This document shows, piece by piece, positions 10,052 through 20,011 of a DNA stretch of 64,000 nt (within the stretch, counting starts at the first letter, position 1; each line of letters begins with the position of its first letter). Source of the stretch: [Eubacterium] yurii (GTDB lineage Bacteria; Bacillota; Clostridia; Peptostreptococcales; Filifactoraceae); the NCBI GenBank assembly GCA_900167215.1, contig FUZS01000011.1:55045-119044 (forward strand), given 5' to 3'. The notes beneath the pieces were generated by a model. That model was not told the DNA's origin and did not search any database. It saw nothing but the letters and a program-made list of their open reading frames with translations. The position numbers and the translations under genes were made by a program.

Positions 10052-10516
10052 ATGAAAAAATTTGAAGGTAAATTAGTATCAAAGGGAGCAAAAATTGGAA
10101 TAGTTGCAGCAAGATTTAACGAGTTTATTACTGCAAAATTATTATCAGGAGCAATGGACGGATTGCTTCGTCACGATGTAAAAGAGGACGATGTAGATGT
10201 GGCATGGGTTCCCGGAGCATTCGAGATTCCGCTTATAGCAAGTAAGATGGCAAGAAGTGGACGATATGACGCAGTAATATGCTTAGGAGCTGTCATTCGT
10301 GGAAGCACTACTCATTATGACTATGTATGCAATGAGGTATCCAAAGGAATAGCACATACTTCACTTGAAACGGGAATACCTGTAATGTTTGGAATATTGA
10401 CAACGGAAAATATAGAACAGGCAATAGAGCGTGCAGGAACAAAGGCAGGTAACAAGGGCTATGACTGCGCTTTATCTGCAATAGAGATGATAAATCTGAT
10501 AAAGGAAATATCTTAA
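10052..10516 (+). CDS. ribH: 6,7-dimethyl-8-ribityllumazine synthase
   Basis: RibH condenses the ribityl-aminouracil and dihydroxybutanone phosphate to lumazine. Typical motifs are [10 protein letters not shown], the VPGAFEIPL substrate loop, [14 protein letters not shown] with the catalytic histidine, and a conserved C-terminal [14 protein letters not shown]. The length of 154 residues is standard. TAAGGAG lies 8 bases before the ATG. It is the last gene of the rib set; no clear terminator is seen behind it. Confidence 0.97.
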   Translation: MKKFEGKLVSKGAKIGIVAARFNEFITAKLLSGAMDGLLRHDVKEDDVDVAWVPGAFEIPLIASKMARSGRYDAVICLGAVIRGSTTHYDYVCNEVSKGIAHTSLETGIPVMFGILTTENIEQAIERAGTKAGNKGYDCALSAIEMINLIKEIS

Positions 10517-10685
10517 TCTAAACATTCGTATACACATTTAGAAATAATATATTTTCAATTTGGAATCATAAGTAGCCAAATAATTCGATATTGATAATTA
10601 TAATACAACATTGATTATTTTCTTTGATTTAGTTATACTTAAAATAGTACTATAATATTTCTTTTATTTTATAATTGGAGTTTTT

Positions 10686-11276
10686 ATGGATAATTTTATT
10701 GAAGAACTAAAAAAAGAAATAATGTCAGATGAGCAAAATCTTGAATTTACAAAACAGGGACAAAAGCCTTTATTTGACATATATGCTAATTCTCGCATTC
10801 TTGTAGTAGGTCAAGCTCCGGGGATAAAGGCAATGGAAAGTGGAAAATGCTGGAACGATCAAAGTGGGAAAAACCTGAGAAATTGGATGGGAATTAATGA
10901 GGATGTTTTTTACAATTCAGGCTTAATTGGTATCGTACCCATGGACTTTTATTATCCTGGAAAAGGGAAAAGCGGTGATTTACCACCGAGAAAGGGCTTT
11001 GCTCAAAAGTGGCATACGAAAATTCTTGAGCATTATGATAATATAAAGCTCATAATATTGGTTGGATCCTACTCACAAAATTACTATCTTAAAAAAAATA
11101 AGAAAAAAACATTAACTGAAACTGTAAAAAACTACAAAGATTACCTACCTACTTACTTTCCCGTAGTTCACCCTTCGCCAAGAAATATCATATGGCAAAT
11201 CAAAAATCCTTGGTTTGAAGCTAAAGTAGTGCCTGCTCTAAGAGCTGAAGTTAAGAAAATATTAGATGAAAAGTAA
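10686..11276 (+). CDS. Uracil-DNA glycosylase superfamily protein
   Basis: The 196-residue protein has the UDG-superfamily layout. Motif 1 is a GQAPG loop (about residue 42) followed by GKCWNDQSGKNLRNWMG, and motif 2 is HPSPRN near residue 163. Family members remove damaged bases from DNA; this clade is also annotated simply as 'uracil-DNA glycosylase family protein' and its substrate is not settled by sequence. The central 'PMDFYYPGKG...GDLPPRKG' segment and LVGSYSQNYYL strand are typical. The upstream ATTGGAG lies 5 bases from ATG. It stands alone between ribH and psuK. Confidence 0.75.
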   Translation: MDNFIEELKKEIMSDEQNLEFTKQGQKPLFDIYANSRILVVGQAPGIKAMESGKCWNDQSGKNLRNWMGINEDVFYNSGLIGIVPMDFYYPGKGKSGDLPPRKGFAQKWHTKILEHYDNIKLIILVGSYSQNYYLKKNKKKTLTETVKNYKDYLPTYFPVVHPSPRNIIWQIKNPWFEAKVVPALRAEVKKILDEK

Positions 11277-11375
11277 ATTTTACAAAGATAGTATACTTGT
11301 CAAAATATAAATAACTCCTTGTTTTTTTTATAATCTTATTGCACAAAGAAAGTCCTGATGTTATAATTTAGTTAC

Positions 11376-11419
11376 AAACTTTGTTTTTAAAAATAATATT
11401 ATTTTTGAAAACAAAGTTT
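11376..11419. repeat. 44-bp near-perfect palindrome
   Basis: The outer arms AAACTTTGTTTT and AAAACAAAGTTT flank a self-complementary AAAAATAATATTATTTTT core. Only one position is not Watson-Crick (T opposite G). There is no T-run directly after it, so it is not a standard terminator for the upstream gene. Confidence 0.7.
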
Positions 11420-11577
11420 CCGGCATTATAATAGTTCTAATATATCTAAATTCGAAGGTAGCAGTTTTTAAATTGAGATTTTTTTAACCTATTGCTTACT
11501 TATATCTATAATATTAAAAAGTCGTAGTTTATATAATAATCTTAATATCTGTTTACGAATTTGATTTATTGAACTTT

Positions 11578-11703
11578 ATACTATTACCTATTTAACTTAT
11601 GGATAATATTTATCAATAGCTTTTTTAAATGCTATATGATTTACTACTTTATTATAAATTCAGCGAAAATATCTTATCCATTATTTTATTAGGTATTAGT
11701 ATT
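11578..11703 (+). repeat. Dispersed repeat, family B, copy B1
   Basis: It begins TACTATTACCTATTTAAC then TATGGATAATATTTATCAATAG, and ends CCATTATTTTATTAGGTATTAGTAT. The same start and end recur near 28.7, 41.6, 63.4 and (inverted) 63.6 kb, with a less clear copy near 61.8 kb. Confidence 0.55.
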
Positions 11704-11877
11704 ATATTATTTGCTATAAGAACAGTCGATATGTCATCAGACATTTGAGATAATATTGATTTGAAGAAGGATGATAGAACATTGAAAGAAACTGGCAATT
11801 CAAGAGATTTTTTTAAAAAGAAAAACTCTAATTTTTTAAACAAACAGTCATTTGATACTGAGGTGGAGAACTGCTCC

Positions 11878-12867
11878 ATGTCTAATGAAAACCCCGATTA
11901 TATTGAGATAAATGATATTGAAGTGTCGGATACATCCAAAAAGAATTTGATTTTTTGTATAGGTGCTGCTAATGTAGATTATAAGCTTATAATCGAGAAC
12001 AAAGTGATAATGGAAACTTCCAATCCTGCACAAAGAATTACTACCTATGGCGGAGTAGCCAGGAATATAGCGGAAAATCTTGCAAGACTTGATGAAGAAG
12101 TCGCACTTATGACAAAAGTAGGCAATGACTTGGAAGGAACAAATGTAGTCAAAGATGCTTCTCCTATAATGCATATCTTCGCCACAGACAGAGATCAAAT
12201 CTTCAATACAGGTACCTATTTTGCTGTTCTTGACGAAAGCAGAAACCTTGTCTTAGGGCTTGCAGATATGAAAATATGTGATACTATGGATGGAGACTGG
12301 ATAACAAGCCATGAAGAGCATATAAAAAAGGCTGACATAATAGTCTGTGATACAAATGTACAAAAGTCTGCTATTGAAAAATTGCAGAATATAAAGGACA
12401 GAAAAATAATATTAATTGGTGTATCTGTCGCAAAGACTGCTCATATTCCTGATCAACTTAAAAATATATATCTTGCAATCTTAAACAAGGACGAAGCTAC
12501 AGCATATTCACAATGTGATAAATTTGAATTTAAAAGCGTATGTGATAAGCTTAAGAAAAAAGGTTTGGATAGATGTATAATAACCATGGGAAAAGATGGC
12601 TGTATTTTCTATGAGGAGAAAATTTCTCCTGTTGTATTGAGTGCAGAAATGATAAATGATGTAATCGATGTGACCGGTGCAGGAGATTCATTCTCTGCAG
12701 GAGTAATACATGGTATAAGCAAAAATGAATCGCTTGAAACTGCATGTAAATACGGTATGAAAATGGCACAGCTGAATTTAAAGTCAGATGAATCCGTAGT
12801 AAAGAATATACCTTCGGATATCTTTGATAATATTGATACATTCTTTGATATTTCATATGACTTTTAA
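11878..12867 (+). CDS. psuK: PfkB-family sugar kinase, probable pseudouridine kinase
   Basis: The ribokinase-type fold is recognisable. The N-terminal strand is FCIGAANVDYK, the substrate glycine motif is GGVARNIAENLARL, and the C-terminal PfkB signature DVTGAGDSFSAGV contains the catalytic aspartate. Being directly upstream of psuG it probably phosphorylates pseudouridine to pseudouridine 5'-phosphate. I place the start at ATG 11878 because AGGTGGAG lies 9 bases upstream, giving 329 residues. The frame stays open upstream to TTG 11761, adding 39 lysine-rich residues without recognisable motif or clear ribosome binding site. Many relatives carry an N-terminal winged helix; it is absent here. 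Confidence 0.85.
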   Translation: MSNENPDYIEINDIEVSDTSKKNLIFCIGAANVDYKLIIENKVIMETSNPAQRITTYGGVARNIAENLARLDEEVALMTKVGNDLEGTNVVKDASPIMHIFATDRDQIFNTGTYFAVLDESRNLVLGLADMKICDTMDGDWITSHEEHIKKADIIVCDTNVQKSAIEKLQNIKDRKIILIGVSVAKTAHIPDQLKNIYLAILNKDEATAYSQCDKFEFKSVCDKLKKKGLDRCIITMGKDGCIFYEEKISPVVLSAEMINDVIDVTGAGDSFSAGVIHGISKNESLETACKYGMKMAQLNLKSDESVVKNIPSDIFDNIDTFFDISYDF

Positions 12868-12993
12868 ATTTCATAATATTTACTTGTCTCAAGTCAATAT
12901 ATTTGTAAGATGACAAGAGATTAGTCAAATTTAACACTTCACAATATATAACATCGATTCTTTACGATGTAACATTATAATTTAGGAGATAAA

Positions 12994-13920
12994 ATGAATA
13001 AATTTTTAAAATTCATCGATTTTAACGAGGAAGTTCTAAGAGCAATAGAAGAAAAATTACCTATAGTAGCTCTTGAATCTACTATAATTTCACATGGTAT
13101 GCCCTACCCTCAAAATATAGAAATGGCAAAAAAAGTGGAACAGATAATAAGAGATAATAACGCCGTTCCTGCTACAATTGCGATAATAGAAGGCAGAATA
13201 AAAATAGGTCTTACTGAAGGAGATTTGATGACACTTGCGACTGAAAAAGATGTCTCAAAGGTATCAAGACGTGATATGGCAAGTATAATAGCAAATCAAA
13301 AAAATGGCGCTACTACAGTAGCTACTACTATGATATGTGCAAGTATGGCAGGAATCAAATTTTTTGTAACAGGCGGTATAGGCGGTGTACACAGAGGATT
13401 TGAAGAAGATATGGATGTATCTGCCGACCTTGAAGAATTGGCAATGACTAATGTTACAGTAATCTGTGCCGGAGCAAAGGCTATACTTGACCTGCCAAGG
13501 ACTATGGAATATCTCGAAACTAAAGGAGTTCCTGTTATCGGATATAAGACGCAGTTCCTTCCGGCTTTCTACACAAGAACATCTAATATCAAACTTAATC
13601 TGACTGCCCTTTCAACAGAAGAGATAGCAAAGACTGTCCATACTAAGGAGCAGCTTGAACTTAAGGGTGGCATTCTTGTAGTAAATCCTATACCGGAAGA
13701 ACATTCACTTGATGAAAAATATATAAACTCAATTATAGAAGATGCACTTAAGTCTGCTAAGGCTGAAAAGGTAAAAGGTAAGGACGTAACACCTTATCTA
13801 CTTGCCAAGATAGTGGAAAAAACTCAAGGTAAGAGCCTTGAAGCTAATATACAACTTGTATATAATAATGCAAAGGTAGGAGCTCAAATAGCTTATCAAT
13901 ATAGTAAAATCAGTTTATAA
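12994..13920 (+). CDS. psuG: Pseudouridine-5'-phosphate glycosidase
   Basis: PsuG cleaves pseudouridine 5'-phosphate reversibly to uracil and ribose 5-phosphate. The 308-residue length and motifs match the family: PIVALESTIISHGMPYP near the start, VPATIAIIEGRIKIGL, SRRDMAS, GATTVATTMICASMAGI, FVTGGIGGVHRG and the conserved C-terminal TPYLLAKI. TTAGGAG lies 6 bases before ATG. Together with psuK 126 bases upstream it forms a two-gene route for recycling pseudouridine from RNA turnover. Confidence 0.96.
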   Translation: MNKFLKFIDFNEEVLRAIEEKLPIVALESTIISHGMPYPQNIEMAKKVEQIIRDNNAVPATIAIIEGRIKIGLTEGDLMTLATEKDVSKVSRRDMASIIANQKNGATTVATTMICASMAGIKFFVTGGIGGVHRGFEEDMDVSADLEELAMTNVTVICAGAKAILDLPRTMEYLETKGVPVIGYKTQFLPAFYTRTSNIKLNLTALSTEEIAKTVHTKEQLELKGGILVVNPIPEEHSLDEKYINSIIEDALKSAKAEKVKGKDVTPYLLAKIVEKTQGKSLEANIQLVYNNAKVGAQIAYQYSKISL

Positions 13921-14077
13921 AGTTTTTGTGCTAATACTACAAACTTATTTTACTAATTGTTAATTGAATAATGTATCACTATTTTTGTGTATTTGAAATA
14001 AAATCATAAAATCCATATTATTTTTTATAAAACTATTTATTGACATTATACTTATATTAAATAAATACAATATCTTT

Positions 14078-14195
14078 ATACTAAAAACCTATCAAAAAGT
14101 CTTGTATTTTCATAACAGTAAGATTATTGATAATCTGTAAAAGCAATAATTTATTAAAATAACAATCTTTGCATTATAAATGGTGATTAGTATTA
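14078..14195 (-). repeat. MITE-like dispersed repeat, copy A2
   Basis: Read on the minus strand it starts TACTAATCACC, continues CATTTATAATGCAAAG and ends GGTTTTTAGTA. The inverted ends match at 9 of 11 positions. A family-B-like end (AGATTAAATAGATAATAGTA) directly abuts it on the right. Confidence 0.6.
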
Positions 14196-14256
14196 GATTA
14201 AATAGATAATAGTATTAAATTATAAAATTACAAGTATAATAACCACAATATTTTTA

Positions 14257-14293
14257 AAGGGATGTAAAATGAAATTCATTTTACATCCCTTTT
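14257..14293. terminator. Bidirectional terminator between psuG and brnA
   Basis: A 15-bp stem (AAAGGGATGTAAAATG with its complement) around a short loop. It is followed by TTTTC-TTTT on the plus strand and preceded by AAAA-rich sequence that gives a U-tract on the minus strand. It separates the convergent psuK-psuG and brnT-brnA units. Confidence 0.7.
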
Positions 14294-14296
14294 CTT

Positions 14297-14512
14297 TTAA
14301 TTCCAACTTAAATTTAAAGTTTTTTTGTTATTTGCACAATCTACCAAATACAAATCAATTAAAGTTTGATAAGGAATACCATTTTTAGCCGATTGACTTT
14401 TAAAATATTCGATTGCTTCTGTACTGATATTTATAGTTATCTGTTTTTTTACTTTCTTTGCATACGGGTTTTTTCGTGGGTTTAAGTTATTTATATCATA
14501 TTCTTCTCTCAT
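14297..14512 (-). CDS. brnA: BrnA-type antitoxin
   Basis: The 71-residue protein has the BrnA pattern: a short basic N-terminus, then a ribbon-helix-helix-like segment (KKQITINISTEAIEYFKSQSAKNGIPYQTLIDLYLVD, given here as KKQITINIS, EAIEYFKSQ and GIPYQTLIDLYL). Family knowledge: BrnA neutralises the BrnT ribonuclease by binding it and represses the brnTA promoter through its DNA-binding domain. Its ATG overlaps the stop of the upstream brnT frame by 4 bases (ATGA), the usual brnT-brnA order. The antitoxin frame looks intact. Confidence 0.75.
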   Translation of the reverse strand: MREEYDINNLNPRKNPYAKKVKKQITINISTEAIEYFKSQSAKNGIPYQTLIDLYLVDCANNKKTLNLSWN

Positions 14513-14785
14513 AGCTGATACCCCTCCAAATATATTTTCTTTTCTTTCTTTGTTGCCTCTCTTGCTGATATTATCCTAATTACATTTTCGCTGTCCTTAT
14601 AGCAATGACTTACGATACAGATTTTTGAAGATTTTATTGAACCTATAATTAAAAATCTATCCTCCTCATAAGAATGGTCAGGGTTATCAAATAAAATTGC
14701 ATTTTCATCTTCAAATACTTCTTTTGCTTCTTCAAAAGACAACTTGTGTTTAGCTTTGTTAAGTTCATTTTTGTTGCCATTTCAT
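14509..14785 (-). pseudogene. brnT: BrnT-type toxin gene with a probable N-terminal frameshift
   Basis: The main frame reads NKAKHKLSFEEAKEVFEDENAI...YEEDRFLIIGSI and ends ISAREATKKEKKIY, the BrnT (DUF497) ribonuclease core with its conserved 'SAREAxxxE' C-terminal motif. BrnT proteins normally begin with M-x-F-E-W followed by N-K. Here the only ATG (14785) reads MKWQQK and stops after six codons in another frame. The BrnT frame itself has a TGA just upstream of NGNKNELNKAKH and no start codon before an internal TTG at 14742, which lacks a ribosome binding site. A one-base indel near codon 3 would explain this. The toxin is probably inactive or made from a weak internal start; a sequencing error is the alternative. 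Confidence 0.6.
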
Positions 14786-14811
14786 ATAAATCTTATATAA
14801 TTTATAATTAT

Positions 14812-14840
14812 ATAATAACTATAATTTAAGTATATGTCAA
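14812..14840 (-). promoter_or_regulatory. Promoter of brnT-brnA
   Basis: On the minus strand TTGACA (14840-14835), 17 bases, TATTAT (14817-14812). It lies about 27 bases before the ATG at 14785. The rest of the gap to the tuf terminator (14841-15095) is AT-rich with nothing recognisable. Confidence 0.6.
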
Positions 14841-15095
14841 GAAAAAAAGTAAAATAATTTGATTAATTTACTTTCTTATTTAATTTTATTTTGTTTGTTT
14901 TTTGTTCTATTTATAAATTATTATTATAGACGATACTTTTTTTAAATTTTTATCTTTACTTAGTTTATAATATCTGTAATCCGCTTAAAAACTTGTATTA
15001 ACGCATTTATATGCTTTTTAGAATATGTAATTATACTTGATTAATAACTATATTGTAATAATATTTTGCTATAAAACTTAAAAATTAATATCAAA

Positions 15096-15128
15096 AAACC
15101 ACCGATTTATATCCCGGTGGTCTTTTTA
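15096..15128 (-). terminator. Terminator of the str operon
   Basis: ACCACCG (15098-15104) pairs with CGGTGGT (15115-15121). On the minus strand the stem is followed by a run of T, 43 bases after the tuf stop. Confidence 0.8.
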
Positions 15129-15170
15129 TTAAATATTTATTCGTTTGTTGTTTTAAAGACTATGATAATA

Positions 15171-16364
15171 TTAGTCAAGTATCTTAGCAACAACACCTGC
15201 TCCAACTGTTCTTCCGCCTTCTCTTATAGCGAATCTCATACCTTCTTCCATGGCAACCGGAGTGATAAGTTCAACTGTTATTGTTACGTTATCTCCAGGC
15301 ATAACCATTTCTACTCCATCAGGAAGTTGGATGTCACCTGTAACGTCAGTTGTTCTGAAGTAGAATTGTGGTCTGTATCCTTTGAAGAAAGGAGTATGTC
15401 TACCACCTTCATCTTTTTTCAAAACGTAGATTTCTGCAGAGAATTTTTTCTTAGGATGTATTGAACCAGGCTTAGCTAAAACTTGTCCTCTTTCTATATC
15501 TTCTCTGTTTACACCTCTAAGAAGTGCTCCTATGTTGTCACCTGCTTGAGCTTGGTCAAGAAGTTTTCTGAACATTTCAACTCCTGTAACAACAACTTTT
15601 CTTGATTCGTCTTTAAGACCAACTATTTCAACTTCGTCTTGAACTTTCAAGATTCCTCTTTCAACTCTACCAGTTGCAACAGTTCCTCTACCTGTTATTG
15701 TAAATACGTCTTCTACAGGCATCAAGAATGGTTTATCAGTATCTCTAACCGGTTCAGGTATATAAGCATCAACTTGTTCAAATAGTTCAAGTATCTTATC
15801 TCCCCATGGGCTTTGTGGATCTTCAAGAGCCTTAAGAGCTGATCCTCTTATTATTGGAGTGTCATCTCCCGGGAATTCATATTCGTTTAGCAAGTCTCTA
15901 ACTTCCATTTCAACAAGTTCAAGAAGTTCTTCGTCTTCAACCATATCACATTTGTTTAGGAAAACAACTATATATGGTACACCAACTTGTCTTGAAAGCA
16001 ATATATGCTCTCTTGTTTGAGGCATTGGACCGTCAGCAGCTGAAACAACAAGTATAGCGCCGTCCATTTGAGCAGCTCCAGTTATCATGTTCTTAACGTA
16101 GTCAGCATGGCCCGGGCAGTCAACGTGAGCGTAGTGTCTGTTTGGTGTTTCATACTCAACGTGAGCTGTAGATATTGTGATACCTCTTTCTCTTTCTTCC
16201 GGTGCCTTATCTATATTGTCAAATGCTACCGCTTCACCAATACCGTATCTATCATGTAGAGTTTTTGTTATTGCTGCTGTAAGTGTAGTCTTACCATGGT
16301 CAACGTGTCCTATTGTTCCAATATTAACGTGTGGTTTAGTTCTTTCAAATTTAGCCTTTGCCAT
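15171..16364 (-). CDS. tuf: Elongation factor Tu
   Basis: EF-Tu delivers aminoacyl-tRNA to the ribosome. The GTPase motifs are complete: GHVDHGKT (P-loop), DCPGHADYV (G3), NKCDMV (G4) and GSALKAL (G5 region). Domains 2 and 3 end with the conserved [16 protein letters not shown]. The length of 397 residues is standard. GGAGGAAA lies 7 bases before the ATG. It is the last gene of the rpsL-rpsG-fusA-tuf cluster, 132 bases after fusA, and is followed by a strong terminator. Confidence 0.98.
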   Translation of the reverse strand: MAKAKFERTKPHVNIGTIGHVDHGKTTLTAAITKTLHDRYGIGEAVAFDNIDKAPEERERGITISTAHVEYETPNRHYAHVDCPGHADYVKNMITGAAQMDGAILVVSAADGPMPQTREHILLSRQVGVPYIVVFLNKCDMVEDEELLELVEMEVRDLLNEYEFPGDDTPIIRGSALKALEDPQSPWGDKILELFEQVDAYIPEPVRDTDKPFLMPVEDVFTITGRGTVATGRVERGILKVQDEVEIVGLKDESRKVVVTGVEMFRKLLDQAQAGDNIGALLRGVNREDIERGQVLAKPGSIHPKKKFSAEIYVLKKDEGGRHTPFFKGYRPQFYFRTTDVTGDIQLPDGVEMVMPGDNVTITVELITPVAMEEGMRFAIREGGRTVGAGVVAKILD

Positions 16365-16496
16365 TTTTAAATTTCCTCCAATAATGAATTATTTACAAAA
16401 ATAAATATAATATTGCTTTAATTCTAAGTACATTATTGTAGATTATAACAAAAATTTATAAAAATATCAATAATGTACTATTAATTTATTATCTTT

Positions 16497-18569
16497 TTAT
16501 TTCCCTTTTTCGCTTATCTTTGTAGCTATTGATGCAGGTACTTCTTCGTAGTGGTCAAATATCATAGTGTAGTTTGCTCTACCTTGAGTTATTGAACGAA
16601 GTGTAGTTGCATATCCGAACATTTCAGAAAGAGGTACATAACCTGATATAGCTTGTGCTCCACCTACACGAGCTTCCATACCTTCTATTCTTCCTCTTCT
16701 TGAGTTAAGGTCTCCCATTACGTCTCCCATGTAATCTTCAGGAGTTATTATTTCAACTTTGAATATAGGTTCAAGTATTACAGGATTAGCCTTTCTCATA
16801 CCGTCCTTGAATGCCATTGACGCTGCAACCTTAAACGCCATTTCTGATGAATCGACTTCATGGTATGATCCGTCATAAAGTTCAACTTTTACGTCAACAA
16901 CCGGATACCCTGCAAGTACACCTGACTGCATTGCACCTTGTATACCGGCATCAACAGGTCCTATATATTCTTTTGGTATTGCTCCGCCGACAATTGCATT
17001 GACAAATTCATATCCTTTACCAGGTTCTTGAGGTATCATTCTAATCTTAACGTGACCGTATTGTCCTCTACCACCTGATTGTTTAGCATATTTATTTTCA
17101 ATATCAACAGGTTTTTTGATAGTTTCTCTGTAAGCAACTTGCGGTGCTCCAACATCCGCTTCAACTTTGAACTCTCTTAGAAGTCTGTCTACGATAATTT
17201 CAAGGTGAAGCTCACCCATACCTGAGATTACTGTTTGTCCTGTTTCTTCATCAGTTTTTACTCTGAATGTAGGGTCTTCTTCTGCAAGTCTCGCAAGAGC
17301 TGTACCCATCTTTTCTTGAGCAGCCTTTGATTTAGGCTCTATAGCAACTGTGATAACCGGATCAGGGAATTCCATTGATTCCAATATTATAGGTGCATTC
17401 GCATCGCAAAGAGTATCTCCTGTAGTAGTATCCTTAAGACCTACCGCTGCAGCTATGTCTCCTGAATATACTTCAGTAATTTCTTTTCTTGTGTTAGCGT
17501 GCATTTGAAGTATACGACCTATTCTTTCTTTCTTGTTCTTAGTAGAGTTAAGTACATAAGAACCTGAGTTTAGTATGCCTGAGTAAACTCTGAAGAAAGC
17601 AAGCTTTCCAACGAACGGGTCAGCCATTATCTTAAATGCCAACGCTGAGAAAGGTTCTTCATCTGATGAATGTCTTTCAGACTCTTCACCGTTTGGAAGT
17701 ACACCTTTGATAGCTTCTATATCAGTAGGAGCAGGCATGTAATCAACTATTGCATCAAGCAATAATTGTACTCCCTTATTTCTGTATGAAGTACCGCAAA
17801 ATACAGGGTTGATTGTTGTAGCTATAACAGCCTTTCTAAGAGCAGCCTTAAGTTCTTCAACTGTAGGTTCTTCTCCTTCAAGGTATTTCATCATCAATTC
17901 TTCATCAGTTTCAGAAATTGATTCAACCATCTTTTCTCTGTATTCTTTAGCCTTGTCAAGGTAATCAGCAGGAACATCAGTTACTTCTATGTCCTTACCT
18001 TCATTATCCTTGAATATATGAGCCTTCATAGTAAGAAGGTCTACCATACCTACAAAGTCATCTTCTGCCCCTATAGGTATGTGCATAGGCACTGCATTTG
18101 AACCAAGTCTGTCCTTCATCATTCCAACGACTCTGTAAAAATCCGCACCTATTATATCCATCTTATTTACATAGGCTATTCTTGGTACCTTGTAGTTGTC
18201 AGCTTGTCTCCACACATTTTCTGATTGTGGTTCAACACCGCCCTTTGCACAAAATACCGCTACCGCACCGTCCAATACTCTAAGTGAACGTTCAACTTCC
18301 ACTGTAAAGTCAACGTGTCCCGGTGTATCTATTATATTTATTCTATGGTCTTTCCAATGAGTTGTTGTAGCAGCAGAAGTAATTGTTATACCTCTTTCTT
18401 TTTCCTGCTCCATCCAGTCCATTTGAGATGCACCTTCGTGAGTTTCTCCCAGTTTATGAGTAATACCTGTGTAGTAAAGTATTCTCTCTGTCGTAGTAGT
18501 CTTACCCGCATCTATGTGAGCCATTATTCCGATATTTCTCGTTCTTTCTAAAGGATATTCTCTACCCAC
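16497..18569 (-). CDS. fusA: Elongation factor G
   Basis: EF-G is the translocation GTPase. The P-loop [27 protein letters not shown] and NKMD motifs are present. Domain IV contains YRETIKKPV and GGRGQYGHV, and the C-terminal [11 protein letters not shown] is typical. The length of 690 residues matches family members. The start is GTG at 18569 with GGAG 8 bases upstream, giving a protein that begins [14 protein letters not shown]. It lies 54 bases downstream of rpsG in the str operon. Confidence 0.98.
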   Translation of the reverse strand: MGREYPLERTRNIGIMAHIDAGKTTTTERILYYTGITHKLGETHEGASQMDWMEQEKERGITITSAATTTHWKDHRINIIDTPGHVDFTVEVERSLRVLDGAVAVFCAKGGVEPQSENVWRQADNYKVPRIAYVNKMDIIGADFYRVVGMMKDRLGSNAVPMHIPIGAEDDFVGMVDLLTMKAHIFKDNEGKDIEVTDVPADYLDKAKEYREKMVESISETDEELMMKYLEGEEPTVEELKAALRKAVIATTINPVFCGTSYRNKGVQLLLDAIVDYMPAPTDIEAIKGVLPNGEESERHSSDEEPFSALAFKIMADPFVGKLAFFRVYSGILNSGSYVLNSTKNKKERIGRILQMHANTRKEITEVYSGDIAAAVGLKDTTTGDTLCDANAPIILESMEFPDPVITVAIEPKSKAAQEKMGTALARLAEEDPTFRVKTDEETGQTVISGMGELHLEIIVDRLLREFKVEADVGAPQVAYRETIKKPVDIENKYAKQSGGRGQYGHVKIRMIPQEPGKGYEFVNAIVGGAIPKEYIGPVDAGIQGAMQSGVLAGYPVVDVKVELYDGSYHEVDSSEMAFKVAASMAFKDGMRKANPVILEPIFKVEIITPEDYMGDVMGDLNSRRGRIEGMEARVGGAQAISGYVPLSEMFGYATTLRSITQGRANYTMIFDHYEEVPASIATKISEKGK

Positions 18570-18623
18570 TGTTGTCTCCTTTCAAGTTTTTTATATGAAT
18601 CTCATTATGCAATGAGCTTCATA

Positions 18624-19094
18624 CTACCAACGATAATGTGCGAACGCTCTGTTTGCTTCTGCCATCTTATGAGTGTCTTCTCTCTTCTTAACTGAAGCAC
18701 CTGTATTATTAGCAGCATCCATTATCTCTTTAGCCAATTTTTCAGTCATTCCTTTTTCGCCTCTAAGTCTTGAGTATCTAACAAGCCATCTGATACCCAA
18801 TGTTTCTCTTCTGTCAGCTCTTACTTCTATAGGAACTTGGTAGTTCGCACCACCGACTCTTCTGGCTTTTACTTCAAGCACAGGCATTATGTTAGCCATA
18901 GCTTGTTCAAAAACTTCTACAGGATCTTTATCTGTTCTTTCTTTAATTAATTCAAACGCTCCGTATACTATCTTTTGAGAAGTTCCTTTCTTACCATCAA
19001 GCATTACCTTGTTGATAAGTTTAGTAACTACTTTATTTGAGTATACCGGATCCGGTAATACTTCTCTCTTTGGTATCTTACCTTTTCTTGGCAT
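18624..19094 (-). CDS. rpsG: 30S ribosomal protein S7
   Basis: S7 nucleates assembly of the 30S head and contacts the E-site tRNA. The 156-residue sequence begins [16 protein letters not shown] and contains the signature [12 protein letters not shown] and the C-terminal [25 protein letters not shown] lies just before the ATG. It sits 120 bases after rpsL. Confidence 0.98.
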   Translation of the reverse strand: MPRKGKIPKREVLPDPVYSNKVVTKLINKVMLDGKKGTSQKIVYGAFELIKERTDKDPVEVFEQAMANIMPVLEVKARRVGGANYQVPIEVRADRRETLGIRWLVRYSRLRGEKGMTEKLAKEIMDAANNTGASVKKREDTHKMAEANRAFAHYRW

Positions 19095-19214
19095 TTGCTT
19101 CCCTCCTTAATAAAAATTAATTCACCGGTACTCGACACTAAATCCTATGCCGCTTGCCTTTTATTTATATCATTTATAAAAAGCGTGGACATCTGTTTGG
19201 TAAACTTATAGAGT

Positions 19215-19637
19215 TTACTTCTTTGCTTCTTTAGGTCTTTTAGCTCCGTATTTTGATCTTGCTTGTCTTCTTTTTTCTACTCCTGATGTATCAAGAGTTC
19301 CTCTTACTATGTGGTATCTTACCCCTGGTAAGTCCTTAACTCTACCACCTCTTATAAGCACAACGCTATGCTCTTGAAGATTGTGGCCTTCACCCGGAAT
19401 GTATGCAGATACTTCCATTGAGTTTGTAAGTCTTACTCTGGCAACCTTTCTTAGGGCAGAGTTCGGCTTTTTCGGTGTTACTGTCTTTACAGATGTGCAT
19501 ACCCCTCTTTTTTGTGGAGCTGATATGTCTGTAGATTTTTTTCTTAATGAATTAAATCCCTTTTGAAGAGCAGGAGAAGTAGATTTCTTTTCCACTTTTT
19601 CTCTACCGCTTCTTATCAATTGACTGATAGTTGGCAT
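19215..19637 (-). CDS. rpsL: 30S ribosomal protein S12
   Basis: S12 is a decoding-centre protein. I start it at ATG 19637 because AGGAGGTG lies 7 bases upstream and the protein then begins [13 protein letters not shown], the family standard; the frame is open 15 codons further upstream but without a site. It has 140 residues including the Firmicute insertion after the N-terminal third. The two positions where streptomycin resistance usually arises are wild-type lysines (KKPNSALRK and GRVKDLPGV). It is the first gene of the str operon. Confidence 0.97.
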   Translation of the reverse strand: MPTISQLIRSGREKVEKKSTSPALQKGFNSLRKKSTDISAPQKRGVCTSVKTVTPKKPNSALRKVARVRLTNSMEVSAYIPGEGHNLQEHSVVLIRGGRVKDLPGVRYHIVRGTLDTSGVEKRRQARSKYGAKRPKEAKK

Positions 19638-19709
19638 TAAAGCACCTCCTTTTGTTTTATGTTTGCCAACAGCTATGTCCATAGCTTGATGTATTTCACA
19701 TACCGAATA

Positions 19710-19738
19710 ATTTTATCACTTTAATCCGCCATAGTCAA
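19710..19738 (-). promoter_or_regulatory. Promoter of the str operon
   Basis: On the minus strand TTGACT (19738-19733), 17 bases, TAAAAT (19715-19710), about 70 bases before the rpsL start. Confidence 0.65.
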
Positions 19739-19976
19739 GCAGTTTTTTATTTTTTATGACTACATTTCACTTTTTTATATAAATATCTTTGATAAACTTT
19801 CTAATTTAAGTAATTATGATTTGATTATAGAGATAGCTTTATTTAATACTAACTTTACAATATAGTACCTTTAATAAGTCTACTTACTTTACATGTATAA
19901 CATAGTCTCATCATAGACGACTAATAATGTTAGATAATTTTAATTAATTTACTATTTACATACTTACAAAATAGTA

Positions 19977-20005
19977 TTGTACAATCAAAATAGATACGAT
20001 ATAAT
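19977..20005 (+). promoter_or_regulatory. Promoter of the orphan structured RNA
   Basis: TTGTAC (19977-19982), exactly 17 bases, TATAAT (20000-20005). Transcription would start near 20012. The stretch 19739-19976 shows nothing recognisable. Confidence 0.6.
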
Positions 20006-20011
20006 TATATT

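Noticed and set aside
11761..11877. Separate small gene or N-terminal regulator domain upstream of psuK
   Set aside because: In frame and open, but without a ribosome binding site or winged-helix motif; the clear site at 11861-11868 points to the start at 11878.
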